DNA from: Isoetes taiwanensis
Lineage: Eukaryota; Streptophyta; Lycopodiopsida; Isoetales; Isoetaceae
Direction: 5' to 3'
Length of the DNA stretch: 64,000 nt
Assembly (NCBI GenBank): GCA_021234155.1
Contig: JAJEKV010000180.1
Location: 188,001-252,000 of the forward strand
Made by a program: the position numbers and the translations under genes. The notes below the pieces were generated by a model. The model was not told the origin of the DNA, searched no databases, and was given only the letters and a program-made list of their open reading frames with translations. Shown here in pieces: positions 22,573-35,530 of this stretch. Each line of letters opens with the position of its first letter. Position 1 is the first letter of the stretch.

Positions 22573-25500
22573 TTATGTGATAGTTTGATGTATACAATAG
22601 TGGTTATTACAATTGTTAATGGTTATTGAAACTATGCTAATTCGTTAATATGATTTGTTCAAATTACCGTGATGCTGAGATAGACAGTTGAGTTTATGGC
22701 ATGGTTCTCAGAATGAACGATAGGGCACGCATGGGGCCCCCCCAGGGGAGGGGTAAAGGAACTTTCTATGCATATAATGGACCATTTTTTTTTTTTTTAA
22801 TTTAGCTCAAGGAGTTTAACAATTTTGTATAATTATTAGTAATAGGTGGCTAGTGATGCCTCGCACAAGTAGATATGTATGTTAATGCAACCCTGGGGAG
22901 TATTCAATGGTTCAATGTCCTGATATATGGGATGTTATGTTCAATGGTGTAATAAGTAATATTAATAATATTTATATATAATGGGCAATGCATGGTAAAA
23001 ACATACTTACTTTTATACATCAAGGGGTAATATTTTGATTGAAGCAAGTGGATGTTCATGGTAAATGTACGATGGATGTATACCTCAAGATGATAGCAAA
23101 TATTAATGAAATGGCAGAACAAATGCATATAGCTCCAAGCACAGTCTTAAGATATATTCAAGAGTTCTAAGTATTCTTTGAAGCTTGAAAGCACCCACCA
23201 ACATCCATTTTTTCCAGTGCAAATTCTTGCATTTTTTGTAATAGGGCATAATATAAACTCTCAACATCTTAGCTAAAAAAAAAAAAAATTAAGCGTGCAA
23301 ATATCCAATTAGGTAGTCACAAAGAAAAATGATCTGCACACTGTGAAAGAACAATAAAAATATTCTACATCAAAGGGAATAATGATGCACCTATAATAGA
23401 AGAAAAAAGACAAATTTCACTTGTGAAGAGCTGAAACTTACACATGAAAGTCTAAATACATGCAGCTGGTGATGAAGAATGAACGAACTCAGTGGCATTA
23501 CATGTTGGCTTAGACTGACGACATGATTGCAAGAAATTTCACCTTCAAAAGTTATAGTGATCCAATTGCTATATTGTTGTACATAAAAGACGATTGGGCA
23601 CACAAACACGCTTGCACTAACATGCATTGTTGGGTACACAAACGCACTAGCATTAACATGCATTGCTCACACACACACGCTTTATTGGCTCCCAAAACAA
23701 GAGCCTTGGACCAAGTTGATTCGCATGTGAACACCCTAATGCTAATGGGGCCCAAACTTGTAAACTCTATTAAAGGGGTATTCACATATGAATACCCCCT
23801 TATTTTTCTTTGGTTTATCCGAATCTACTATGCCCAGACAAGATTGGATCAGAAGGCCAGTTCCACGTAAGCTTGCCATGCAAGCAAGGGGTATTCACAT
23901 CTTAGTGCCACATAGACCAGAGGTATTCACACATGTGAATATTCTTGGTTACGAGCCCTTGCTTATAAGCACCATTGCTCACAGAGGCAACCAACCATTC
24001 CTGACAGTAATAATAATAACGCTCAATAATGAAATTACTTAATGAGCCAACCATAATGTTTGCCCAATCACAAACCATATTTTATAACATATGATTGTTA
24101 ATGGTTTTTTGTTGTATTCGAATGAGAATACATACATACGATGCCCTGAAGCTTATGCCTGTAACATGTAGGAAATAAAGGGCAACAAGTTGTATCCATG
24201 CAATTCAAGATGAAGATGCTGCATTGCACAGCAAACGGGACGATTGCCAGATTTGATTCATTTTCTACAAGTCTATTCTATAGGAAACATGTGGATTCCC
24301 AGATTTGAGTCAGCGGATTCATTTGTTGTGCCAATTTGGACCAGATCTGGACCAAGAATAAGGGCCGAGGTTTCTTGAAGCAGTGAGATATACCCTTTGT
24401 GCGAAGGTCGAAGCTATTTTGCAACAGAGGGGAAAAGGCATGGGATTTGCATGGGAGATTGCCGGGAGCTATTAGAGCCCTGGCAAGATAAATTACACTG
24501 CTATTACACTACTATTAGAGCCCTGGCTATTACACTGGAAGGAAAGGGAAAGATAAATACAAAGTTCCAGAGATAGATGGAAATGACAGGTTCTGCCCTT
24601 CCTTGGTTTCCGGCATCGCTAGGTTGAGGCCAAGCACTTGAGGATTCTTTGCAGGTGAGGTTTGAGCATTGGATTGAGTTATGTGTTTGAGTTATGCCAT
24701 GCCACTGTATTCATATGCCGCTTTTGAGTTATCCCATGGTGTTTGGTGAAGGAGCGCCCCATTAAAAGTGGGTCAACAGGGGCCAATTTGACCCCAGAAA
24801 GACCTCAGATGGGCGAACCAGATCTGTGGAGGGAGAATATCCTACGAATTGTGCTACGATCCAAGGGTCCAGAAAAAATTATAACACATTTTAGCCAAAA
24901 TGCACGGTAAAGAAATTCCAAGCATCATTAGTGCATAATAATATATGAGAAAAAAAATGAGACGCAATGGTCGAATTTTGAAATGCAATGAAACGGCAGA
25001 AACATTTAGGGTTTTAGGGCAGTCGCTTCGGCGGTAGATCAGAATGAGGTGTGGCTATGGCCCAAAGCAACAGCGGCTGAGTGTGGGAATGAAGAATAGA
25101 AGGCAGTATGGACGTGATTCTGTAGAAGCATTCATTAGGTTGGGCCTCTGCGGCATTTTGGTCGCAACGGACATCATGATCAGAATAACTTAGATCGTGT
25201 TCTCAGTCTATGTATTTGTTATGAGCAAGAATCAGAGCAAATGGATCTTTGCCTCCGCTGGTAATCAGAGTAAATACCCCCAGGTAATCTTTGTATTATT
25301 TGCAGCTCAATAAAATTCTAAATAGGGGCTGATACAGATTTCAAAAACATATACTGAATAATACAGATAACCGGTTCAGGAAGACTTGGCGCAAACGAGG
25401 CTCACTAGTCAACACAGCGAGGTAAACTATTTCCATTTTATAAGATGGCACATTTTTCTTACTGCAATGGGAAGTCCTGAAATATGTGCAGATTGTTCTT

Positions 25501-26809
25501 CCCTTTCTGCATCTATGTGTTTTTTGTGCAAATCTCCTTTTTTTGCTGAGCTCTTAGCAATGTAAATTTCTTTCTGCTTTTACCATGGTTTATTTCTGCT
25601 TTTCTTCCTCCAGTGCTTGCCTCATCAGCTTTATTTCCAGTCCGTCTTTACAAAAGTGAACGAGTAGTTCATTCATCCTGTGTAGAGTTTTCTTTGTGTT
25701 TAACTACCTGATCTAATGATCCTACTTTTTAGAATCCACTGACCTTTAAACGTACATTTTGGACATGTACATAGACAATGCAGAATCTATCCTCAACAAC
25801 CTTGCAGTAGAACAGACATTATCGTGGACGTTCCTTATCTGTTTTTCTAACTGGAAAACCGTTTTGTCAAATTAATGACGTTTTATAGAATACGCTTAAT
25901 GAATTGATGATTGATTTCTTCCCTCCATGTTTCCTCTTTCAATCCTGGTCTATTCGCATGATCGTGAAGCATTTTTTCCAAAATGGAATTAGTTGTATAT
26001 TCCTGTATTAGTTCTTTAGATCTGACTTGCACCATTGTATGAATGTTCTAGTTCTTAGACAGCTAATTTTCATGCCATTGCATCTTTGTACATGGTTCAT
26101 GATTACTTGAGTGGTTCATGTTACCTATTGTATATCCTTGCTGTATGTAGTGCAATTTAAAGAAGGATAGCTTGCCTGTGCACTATGCCCTTGCATGTTT
26201 CTACATTTTCTCTCTTCAATGCATCTAATTTGTGCTTATTTCGAATGTCTTACTTATTAAGGTAACGTCTGAAACAACAAGGGCACATCACATGACTTAA
26301 AAAGATGTAAGTTGAAAAGATATTTGATTTCTATCTCATGGAAAATATTGAACTGTCTTTAGGAGCTCTCATGAACATGTTGTGGTATTTCTTCGTGTTA
26401 AATGTGAATAGGTTTTGCAATTTACTCCTCTTGAAAAATGCATGTCATCAGTTTTTTCTATTTGGAAACATTTGTTGCACATTTAGTAATTTCTTAAAGA
26501 CACCTCACATGTAACTATCCATGAGGTGAAGCAATGGGTTTTCTTTAAGATAATAGAATGTGCAAAATCAAAATGCTAGTCCCAACTGGAATTTGAGTAT
26601 ATTTATGAAGCATACTATCAAAATAGCAATGCATTGGTTTGGCTGCTGTTGCTGTGATTTCACAGTTGGAAGAGCATATGAGAAGCAGATGCGCAATGGC
26701 AGTTTTGCGAAGCTTTATTGCTGTTAGGTTTTTGCCTATTGTGCTATTCCCGTTCATAAAGTTCAATCTTTTTAAAGAGTTTATAGAGTTCTTGACCAAA
26801 CGGAAATAC
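22573..26809. other. Long intergenic stretch
   Basis: No recognisable gene. A near-perfect palindrome lies at 23775-23798 (GGGGTATTCA..TGAATACCCC), and related GTATTCACA phrases recur at 23888 and 23931, which may be remains of a fold-back element. Poly(T) tracts and many short unsupported frames fill the rest. Confidence 0.5.
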
Positions 26810-26826
26810 CAGGGTTCAAATCCCTG
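26810..26826 (+). other. Isolated tRNA T-arm-like motif (SINE relic?)
   Basis: CAGGG-TTCAAAT-CCCTG forms a perfect 5-bp stem with a 7-base loop and matches the pol III box B consensus. No convincing D-arm, anticodon arm or acceptor stem is found 50-60 bases upstream, so this is not a tRNA gene. A decayed SINE head is possible. Confidence 0.3.
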
Positions 26827-29800
26827 ATTGCACAATTATATCACTACTTGATCAGTTCAAAATGACAAGACAAAAACTGATTATAAGACGAATACTGGTT
26901 ACACGCCAAAAACATTAAGAATTTGATGGAAAAAGTATCGTGTAAACTTGTACCAATTTGCAACAAAAACATCTAACATTTAATCAGCATAAACCAATAC
27001 TAGTTACAAAACAAAGACATTAAGAAATTGATGGATAATTTCTCACTAAACATTAAGAACTTGATGGAGAGTTACTCACTAATTAATGAGCGTGAACTAG
27101 TACGAGCTACAAAACAAAAACATTATGGGCTAAAAAACAAAAACATTAAGGATTGGATGGGGAAAGTGACACCAATTGAAGGAAAGAGCTTATATGAACA
27201 TTGTTTTAAATATGACATTGCTTTCAACAAAAATATAACAATAGTTTCTAAGTCGAATCAATACCAATTGTATTGTCGAAAACACCATTGTTTTATCTTG
27301 AATACCAAATAGAACAACATTAGTTTATATAGAAAATATAGACTTCATTAAAAGCAATCAAAGCAAAAACAATTAGTAGTTTGTGTGCTAAATCGCTAAT
27401 TAGATGATAGACTTAAAACACGTCAATAAATCACTATTATGACCATGGCATTAAACCAAATAAATAAACTACCATAAAAACCCATGATGGTGAACTATAG
27501 TAACAAACTAGAACAATAAACCATAAATAAGCACCACACTATATAACTATCCATAGTTATTCAACATATTAACCCACAAAATAATATTACTTTATTATAG
27601 TGGTTTCATCTAAAAAATATTGTGGAAAACTAGTAACTGTTCTGTTTTGGGGGCCTTGTGGAAAATGCCATCGAGCCATATGAAGTTCACATTCTTAGGC
27701 ATGTATGCAATAGAAAACTATTGTTCACCTCTTCATAATGTGTTCCCTCACATTGGCTTCTCGATTCCTCCACTGCAAGTAGTTGCTGGACTGCACATAA
27801 AATAGGTGTAATTAAGTATGTATTCTCTAGCGAGTTATGACTCTGTACCACTTCTTTACACTCCTATAGATGAGAGGTATTGGGATGTACCTACCTAAAT
27901 TTCATATTATTGCAGAAAACTATACATGGAAAAACCTACATTTGGAGATCTCTTCCTGCATCAGATCCCTCTCCTTCGCATCTGATTCTTCTAACACCAT
28001 CTGTCCCTATCTCTCCTCACTTAATTCCTTCTTTAGCTTCTGTATCTTGCGTGCAGCATACGGAATGTAGACAAACTAACAAAGGGCGACGGTCTGGATA
28101 CCTTGTTTTGAAGGTGTCTTTAACACAGAAAGCGGCGTGTCCTTTAAAAGGATTAGAGATTAGAAAAATGTTTAGCTAATACTTGAATCATTTGGTTCTA
28201 AGTCAATCAAACCCTTTGAATAATTGTTTCTAACCGATCTTCTTTTAAAATCTTTGGCAGGCAATGTTTAAAGGCTATCAAGTTGCAACCTTAGAGTCTA
28301 GCAATTTAAACTTGGCGCAAAATAACTAATCAATTTCTAACTAACCTAGCTATTGGTTTACCATATCGCATGTTAACACCTTAGTTCTAACATCTTACAT
28401 TATAAAAAATTAACACCTTTATTTCCAAAAAGTATACTCAATTTTCTTAAACCAACAACAAGAAGAAGCCTTTTGGATGATGAATTCACTTGCAAAAGTT
28501 TAATGCAAAGGATGATGAATTAACTTGCAAAATTCTGATTCAAGTTTTTTAAGCATAAGCGGGGAAAGAGAAATGTTTGCGGCGGCCTTGGCCGTCGCGA
28601 TAAATTTCTTGTAAATTTAAAGATATTATCACATCATAGAGATATCTACATGTTACGTCATATTTGAAATGTAGAAATACTGGGGAAAACAAGGGAAAAG
28701 AGGGGGAAAAGGGATACTCGGGTCACCCGATTTGTATTCGGAATACACTTTTATATTCCGGAATAGCTTCAAGTTTTGGTAGATGAGATTCAACAGGCAC
28801 ATCTGGCTGCGTTAGGCGAATATTTGGCTTCTAGAATCCTTTCTAATTAGAGTTGATGTGTTTTTGGCACAATTTGACTTCAACCAAAGGTTTTTTTTCT
28901 CTGTTCTTAGACTTTTCTCTCTCTTTTTCGTGCTTAATTTTAGAAACTCTTCAAGATCTTAGCCTTTAATTAGTCTCTATATCTGTATTTTTTTTTCGAT
29001 GGTTCTTTTCGGATATTATATACTGTAATTCTTGGCAATAGATTCTAGGTTTTGCTTGATTTCACCTCTGGAAGGATATTTTGGGCGTCAAATTTTGCAG
29101 GCCGAGACTCCTAGACTTGGTCGGATTTTGGCACCCACAGCTTGATTTCGACTTATTTCTAGCTTGATTCTTGGAAGGATTCTTGGGAGTAAGTTTGGAA
29201 TAATATTGTACTTATACGATTTTTTTCTTGTGCACTATCGAACTATGAACATAAGTATTCAGAATGTTTCTATGCTTAAGAAGTAAGTTAGTTGCAATAT
29301 AATATAAACTAATGACAAAACACGTGTGCACTAATCAGAATATTTCTATGCTCAGAAGTATTTGCAATAGTCTATGATATAAACTAATGGTGCAACACGT
29401 GTGCAAGAAAATTGATCAGTCTGGCACACCATATTCAAGTCCAATCCTGTTTGATTCAAGAATAAAGGGGGAAAAAAGAAGTTTGGGTTTTTTTTTTTTG
29501 GGGGGGGGTGTGTCCATTGGCTGCGCACTTGCACTTAAGCGTAAAATTTACATAGCAGCAAAATGAACACCTTTCAAACTACATGGGCCACATGACAAAA
29601 TGACCAACAAGATAGGACACATGGAAAGCTTTGTTGCATACCAAGGTGGCAATGCCAACTCATCTTATGAAGTGCCAAAGTGGTGGGGGTGCTGGTACCA
29701 CCAAGGCTAAGGTGGTAGCCATGTAGGCTACCAGGGTAGCCATTGAAGGCTGCAATACAAATTTGTTAGGCAAGAACTTATTTTTTTTCGTGGTAATGAA

Positions 29801-31865
29801 GTCTAATCTTTCAAGTAACCTATTATGAGCTCAAAACACACTTTGTTTCTCCTGTCTACTCTGTAAAACATAAAATCTTAGTATCAGTTATCTTTAGTTC
29901 AACAAAGAAAAACATCATGACTAATCTTGCCTCACTTATCCAAACAGTAAGCAGTAATGCCCCTCACTTAACCTCATTCAATCACTGAATTTAGCATGTT
30001 AAAATACAATTTCAGTAACATTTGTCATAAAGAACGTGCATCATTCCACTAGAATGCATTAAACTAAAGGTTTCCTAAACTAGCTAATTTACAATATAGC
30101 TACTATGTTTATGACTACCAATAGTTAATCATTCACATTCACATACATTATAGCTACTATGGTTATGACTACCAATAGTTAATCATTCACATTCACTGAA
30201 ATGAAAGTTTGGAGCAAAAATCTTGCATTGAGCAATTGAGTCTTGTGTTGTAGCTCAACACCTAGGAACAATGTGATGAAAAACTCATTGTAGCACAACA
30301 TATCTGAAGAATGAATATGCAGTTGTGTGCACTGTTCAGCAAAGGAGGAGAGAGTTCCATCAAGAACGGTAGCACCTGACCTGGTGCATCAGGCCACAAT
30401 CATAGCCGTGGACGTTAAGAATTGAGCATCAGAGTTGTGCAGCATTGGGGCTTGTCAGTCGTTACCATAAACTAGATCACCACTCCATGCAAGATATTGC
30501 ACAAACTTGAAATGATGTGTTGCCAAGGTAAACTGTGTGGCCATGTCAACTAAAAGCATAAGCAATATAATTTACATGCATAGTCCACATTACTCTACTA
30601 TTACAAATGCACTAAACAGTTAAGGACAATTGCCTAGCAAGAACAAACCAACTGCTCCTCCTGTGGTAATCCTAAAAAATACAGGAACTTATCTATTTCT
30701 TCCATGTGCTGCTGCTAATATTAGAACTATTACCATATGGCCTGTTACTTCATAGAGCGTATGTGAGGCAAATAGTACATTCCTCATAGACTTGTTGATC
30801 TGTTGCTCTACTAATGTGCATCCAGCTAGGCTATGCATCTTGTATTAGGACACAAGGCCACATACATAGCAGAGTTATCCTTATCAGATCATTAAACTAA
30901 CTACACATGTCAAATAGAATATTCGCCCAAGGAAGACTATGCAACCAGGCACCAGAAGCCTAAATAATGTAACATAGTAGCAAGCAGAGTCTTAAGTATC
31001 TACAACAGCCCATTGGCACTTGTTCATAATGTTGATGCTACACAGGTTAAAAGTTTCTAACACTAAATAGCGCATGCATTATGCTATTTAATACGACAGC
31101 AGCCATGCCCTGGATTAACTAATGTGCAAATGCCTAAGCACAAGGAACATCTAAATGCTGTTCTATCAATATTATAAACAGCACGATTATGAAACGTGCA
31201 GATTAGAGCTGACATTGTCATCATTTAAAATGGTAGAATCACATATGCATGTTACATGCAAAAAGGTTTAACAGTCAATAAACAGGTACATAACTGTTAT
31301 GTTCATGTGCAGCTTAGAAAATAAGATTCTATAACTTTAAGAGTCACAAGCTTACATTAAGCCAATGCTTACACAATATTACAAGCATCCTACTGTTACA
31401 AATGCAGAATCTATACTACTTTATCCCATTAGCATTTACTAAGTAGTCAGATCATACCTTCCTGCTTATAAGCATTTAAAGAGCCACTACTACAAGAAGA
31501 ATGCCGCTATACAAAGGAAGCAAACGACTGAAATGAAAACAGAAAGGACATACCTAAAGCTGTAATCTAGAAACAGACACCAGAAATTGATCTGACCAAT
31601 TTGCTATTGAGTTGGGAAGAACCATGGATCGACCATGGTAACACTGCAGCGATGCCGTACAATTGACATCCTGGGGTTTAACAAAGGAGACCATACAGGG
31701 ATTTATTCTGAGACTGAACACTTGCAAATCTTCTCAAGGCCATGCTCAGGTAATCTAACTTTCTGGGCCACGCTGCCTTCACCTCAAGCTTGCCAGAAAT
31801 TATCTGAAATGATATTTTCAGGTTAAAAAAAAAGAAGACGATGAATTCTCACCACGAGGAGAGAA
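26827..31865. other. Long intergenic stretch with small local repeats
   Basis: No recognisable gene. The phrase ACATTAAGAAxTTGATGGA recurs irregularly at about 26909, 27015, 27050 and 27139. A T13-G9 run lies near 29495. GC-rich spots occur near 28580 and 29680. ORFs such as 27028-27312 overlap these repeats and carry no domain. Confidence 0.45.
30092..30197 (+). repeat. Tandem duplication, ~56-bp unit
   Basis: Two nearly identical copies of a unit containing TATAGCTACTATG, TTATGACTACCAATAG and TTAATCATTCACATTCAC. Confidence 0.85.
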
Positions 31866-32910
31866 ATTTGCAGCCTCAATCCTTGGTCTTTGTAAATTGC
31901 GAATCCCCCAAAATCTACCTGACACTTCTACCTTGACACGGCAACATGGCAGACATCCACATATAAAATATCACCAAATAAGCTAAAAACAGAGCAATAG
32001 TTTTTGCATTGATAAGTTTGAGCAGCTTTAAGTTAGTAATAAATGCATGGCAGGTCATCAATAACATATAAATGAGTTGAAGAATGTTTTGGCCATTATG
32101 GCATCGATTTTTGGCTTAAACACAGCATAATCAACATGGAGCATTGAACGATTGTCATATACATACAAGAGCAGACAAGAAATTAAATCATAAAAAATAG
32201 GGCAGTTTTTGTACCTGAAAGAGGAGAGATATTGTTTGTAAAACGCCATCAAGGCATCGATCACAAGCTGCATATCCCACAAGGCTAACAGAACTATAAA
32301 ACTTCGCCTGGTTCGGCCGGGTATTCGCCAAACATACATTTATCAGCAACAGTAAGAAAAACCTTACGAGGACATGGCATTTCTGGAACCCCATAGCTAG
32401 AAGCTTGAATAAAAACCAAAAATGGCTCCTTTAAATCTCAACCTCTGGGGCCTATCATCGCACTAAAGGGCATTATCAGTAGATAATAGAATGATTTTGT
32501 GTCCATCACTGGACGTCATCAATCTCTGATGTCCAAGCTCGATTGTTATGGCGTTGCAGGCTTGTAAGTAGACTTTTGTGGCAGAAAAATGCACGAGAAT
32601 TCCCGTGACTAATTGTAAGAAAAAATCTGATTAAAATGTCCATGTCTGCACATAAAATAGAAAAGAAAGGAAAAAAAGCTTTCCCCATTTTATTTTTGGT
32701 TTCGTTTTTTGTTTTTCTTGTCCGCATGCATCTTGTGCTGCTGACTTGTGTCACCTTTCCGAATCCCAAAACTTTGCAGCCTCAATCCTTGATTTTTGCA
32801 AATTGCGAATCCCCCAAAATCTACCTGACACTTCTACCTTGACACGGCACCTTACAACACGTTGTGAATTATTTCGCCAAAAATTCCTGACACTTCTACC
32901 TTGACACAGC
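31866..32910 (+). repeat. Dispersed direct repeat (~78 bp) upstream of the lectin gene
   Basis: Copies at 31866-31943 and 32773-32849 share GCAGCCTCAATCCTTG, AAATTGCGAATCCCCCAAAA and CTACCTGACACTTCTACC with about five differences. A partial third copy (CCTGACACTTCTACCTTGAC) lies at 32886-32910. The last two are within 400 bp of the lectin start, so they could belong to its upstream region. Function unknown. Confidence 0.75.
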
Positions 32911-33050
32911 ATGTGTTTGTTTCGCCAAGTAACAACTCAAATAAGACCCGGGCCCGGCTTCCAGCTTCGAGAAAAGGCCGAATCACCAGTTGTTCTCAAC
33001 TCATCAACAACCTTCTTTGATTAGATAATGAAATACTTAAGGCCAGCAAC

Positions 33051-33058
33051 TATAAAAG
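33051..33058 (+). promoter_or_regulatory. TATA box of the lectin gene
   Basis: TATAAAAG lies 108 bp before the lectin start codon. Transcription would be expected about 30 bp downstream, near 33080-33090, giving a leader of about 70-80 bases. The motif is canonical; the start site is inferred. The same leader sequence begins the pseudogene copy. Confidence 0.6.
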
Positions 33059-33158
33059 GCCGAGAATTTCACAAAGGAGATCACAATCTTCTATCTAGCA
33101 TCTTTCTTCACAAAGTGAGGTCTAATCTATCTTACATAGCAATCCAATCCATCCTGCA

Positions 33159-33590
33159 ATGGAGGGCCGTTTTCTGCTGCTGTTATGCACATTGGGGGCC
33201 TTGGCATTCATTGGCATTTGCGAGGCAGGCAACAAAGGCACTACATTGAATGCTGGCAGCACCCTGCAGGCAGGTGATTATCTGAAATCCAACAATGCCA
33301 ATTACCAGTTCCTCATGCAAGCTGACTGCAATCTGGTGCTCTATAAGCTGTCTGCCAATGCAAAAGTTCTTTGGAAAACGGGTACAAACAACAAAGGGAG
33401 CGGCTGCTACCTCAAAATGCAGACTGATGGCAATCTGGTGATCTACAAGAGCGGTGGTGCTGCAGTGTGGTCCAGTGGTACAGCCCGCTCTTCAAACAAC
33501 TTCAGGCTTGTGATGCAGAATGATGGAAATGTGGTGATCTATCCGCAATCTGGTTCCGCAATCTGGTCTACCCAGACCAGTGGCCAGTAG
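33159..33590 (+). CDS. GNA-type mannose-binding lectin, secreted, single domain
   Basis: Intronless, 143 residues. An N-terminal signal peptide (MEGRFLLLLCTLGALAFIGI, cleavage expected after CEAG, about residue 23) sends it to the secretory pathway. The mature ~120-residue domain has the three-fold beta-prism II repeat with all three mannose-binding sites of the form QxDxNxVxY intact: QADCNLVLY, QTDGNLVIY and QNDGNVVIY. Two Cys (in QADCN and in GSGCYL) match the conserved intradomain disulfide. Such proteins bind mannose or high-mannose glycans and are associated with storage and defence. The family normally dimerises or tetramerises. A TATA box lies upstream and AATAAA 33 bp after the stop. 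There is no C-terminal propeptide of the monocot type. A pseudogene copy lies 1.2 kb downstream. This is the most convincing intact gene in the window. Confidence 0.93.
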   Translation: MEGRFLLLLCTLGALAFIGICEAGNKGTTLNAGSTLQAGDYLKSNNANYQFLMQADCNLVLYKLSANAKVLWKTGTNNKGSGCYLKMQTDGNLVIYKSGGAAVWSSGTARSSNNFRLVMQNDGNVVIYPQSGSAIWSTQTSGQ

Positions 33591-33622
33591 TTTAGTTTCC
33601 ACCACCACTGAAGACCTATCTA

Positions 33623-33628
33623 AATAAA
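33623..33628 (+). terminator. Poly(A) signal of the lectin gene
   Basis: AATAAA 33 bp downstream of the stop codon. The same sequence downstream of the pseudogene copy is displaced by the inserted MITE. Confidence 0.5.
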
Positions 33629-33782
33629 GATCTCATAAGTAGATCATGTCTGTGCTGATAATATAATAATGACATCACTTGCTCTGTCTCTGTTTGTTAC
33701 TAGCTAGAACTTGATATCACATATCTACTCTCATATAAAATATGGATCCCTCTCAATACTAGCTAGGGTTAATTTTTGCCCT

Positions 33783-34261
33783 TGAATGGTCTGGATTGAC
33801 ACCATGTTAGAAGTTATAAGAGATTCTTAACCTTGGCACTTAAAACTCATAAAGTTACCAGGGACGTGTTCTTACAGTACCTTGCTTAGAAATTTAAGAG
33901 CTTTTATAGTAATTTTAGCTTGGAAGCCACTCAGCCATATAGTCGAGTTGTTCTTCAGGCTAAGGAGAATATCTATATATGGTTTGATAAAAGAATCTGC
34001 CTGATAAAAGCTAAGGAGAATATCTGTATGGTTTGAATGATTGCAGAATAGAAGATTGATCGCGTGGACTGTCAGAGGATATGTAAACAAAGGGATATAA
34101 ATTTCATTAATTCAATATCTACAGTAATTTACTGTAGCAACTTATATGATCTAGTATTGGTCACTATTTTTTTATTGCTTTTAAAAAACTTGTTATTACT
34201 CTAGTAATATAGTGAGTTAGATTGAATTGCCTAGACTATTTCTTTCATTTGGTATCAGAGC
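33783..34261 (+). mobile_element. LTR-like fragment ending in a primer-binding site
   Basis: TTTGGTATCAGAGCCATG at about 34248-34265 contains the plant initiator-Met primer site (34250-34261). It is preceded by an AT-rich segment ending CTTTCA at 34247 and beginning near TGTTAGAAG at 33805. Only about 40 bp of internal sequence follow before the lectin pseudogene copy. The 33783-33895 part is also found, inverted, at 62885-63040. That homology crosses 33805, so the left LTR edge is uncertain. Confidence 0.55.
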
Positions 34262-34406
34262 CATGTCGACCAGATTTGGGGCTAACTTGTTGAACTCAAT
34301 CGAAAGTCTCAGAATTTCACAAAGGAGATCACAGTCTTCTATCTAGCATCTTCCTTCACAAAATAAAATCTAATCTATCTTGCATCGCAATCCAATCCAT
34401 CCTGCA

Positions 34407-34807
34407 ATGGAGGGCCGTTTACTGCTGCTGCCATGCACGTTGGGGGCCTTGGCATTCATTGGCATTTGTGAGGCAGGCGGCACAGGCACTATATTGAATG
34501 CTGGCAGCATCCTCTAGGCAGGTGATTATCTAAAATCCAGCAATGCCAATTACCAGTCCCTCATGCAAGCTGATTGCAATCTGATGCTCTATAAGCTGTA
34601 TGCTAATGCAAAAGTTCTTTGGCAAAGCAGTACAAACAATAAAGGGAGCGATCGCTACCTCAGAATGCAAACTGATGGTAATCTGGTGATCTACAAGAGG
34701 GATGGTGTTGTAATATGGGCCAGTGGTACAGCCCGCTCTTCACAAAACTTCAGGCTTGTGATGCAAAATTGATGGAATCTGGGCTACCAATACCAACGAC
34801 CAGTAGT
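34407..34807 (+). pseudogene. Lectin pseudogene (second copy)
   Basis: Same start and signal peptide as the intact lectin. A C-to-T change turns the CAG codon of the AGSTLQAGDY segment into TAG at 34515-34517. The first mannose site is altered to QADCNLMLY and the second, QTDGNLVIY, is intact. An inserted base in the third (AAAATTGATGG versus AGAATGATGG) shifts the frame, and about 25 bp are missing before the old stop. No functional product is expected. Confidence 0.92.
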
Positions 34808-34835
34808 TTAGTTTCCCATCGCGAGTGAAGACCTA

Positions 34836-35385
34836 GGGTGGGGTTGCCTCCTATCGCGCATGCACCCTTTACCACCCACCCCCCTCCCTTGTAACATATT
34901 TTGCAGACCGTTAAGATAAAAAATCAATGGACAAGATTTGTTTGCACTATAACAGGGCCCAACTACCACTATTTATGGGTGCAAGTGCGAGATGGGTGGG
35001 TCCAGAATAGAAGTGTTATAATTTCTCTTTCCCATCTTATTTAGGACATGGACACGTGCATGTGAAAGCTATTTTGAAGGGCTTTTTGGGGATGTAAAAA
35101 TTTGCCACATTCGTTTCTTAAATCTCCTTGAAAAGCTTTGAAGAAGAGGATGGAGACCCCGTGCGCGATAGAAGGAGCCCCCTTCCACGAAGGGGGCCAT
35201 GAAACCCCTAATGTTACGCCTGCTCTAACTTTTTGCAGGTATGTCGGAATATGACGGTTTTGGGTTCATGTGAAACGCAAACAGGTTAGGAATCCAAAAC
35301 ATCCATTTTCAAACAATTCTGAGTTTGGCCGTGTCTTCATTTTTATGATCTGCTCTTAAGTGCGTGAGATATGGAGACCATGCCC
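34836..35385. mobile_element. pogo-type MITE with TA duplication, in the lectin pseudogene 3' flank
   Basis: Begins GGGTGGGGTTGCCTCC after TA (34834-34835) and ends ATGCCC before TA (35386-35387). The intact lectin copy has the uninterrupted site GAAGACCTATCTAAATAAAG (33609-33628), so both borders and the TA duplication are proven by comparison. The ends resemble those of the 11.5-16.4 kb pogo element (GGGTATGGTTGCCTCC, CGCACTTAAGAG). No ORF. An internal inverted copy of the end motif lies at about 35155-35205. Confidence 0.9.
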
Positions 35386-35530
35386 TATCTAAATAAAGAT
35401 CTTATAAGTTAGATCATGTATATATAATAGTGATCTCATAAGTTAGATCATGTGTGTACTAAGCATATAATAATAACATCACTTGCTCTGTCTCTCTAGC
35501 AAGAACTTGATATCACATATCTACTGTCAT

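Larger units (their letters stand above)
34311..35530 (+). repeat. Second copy of the lectin locus (dispersed tandem duplication)
   Basis: Sequence from about 34311 to 34835 and from 35386 to about 35530 matches 33062-33727 closely, including leader, coding and 3' flank. The two blocks of copy 2 are separated by a 550-bp MITE. A retrotransposon fragment lies between the two lectin copies. Confidence 0.9.

Noticed and set aside
26785-26835. tRNA gene
   Set aside because: Only the T-arm is convincing; the other arms cannot be drawn.
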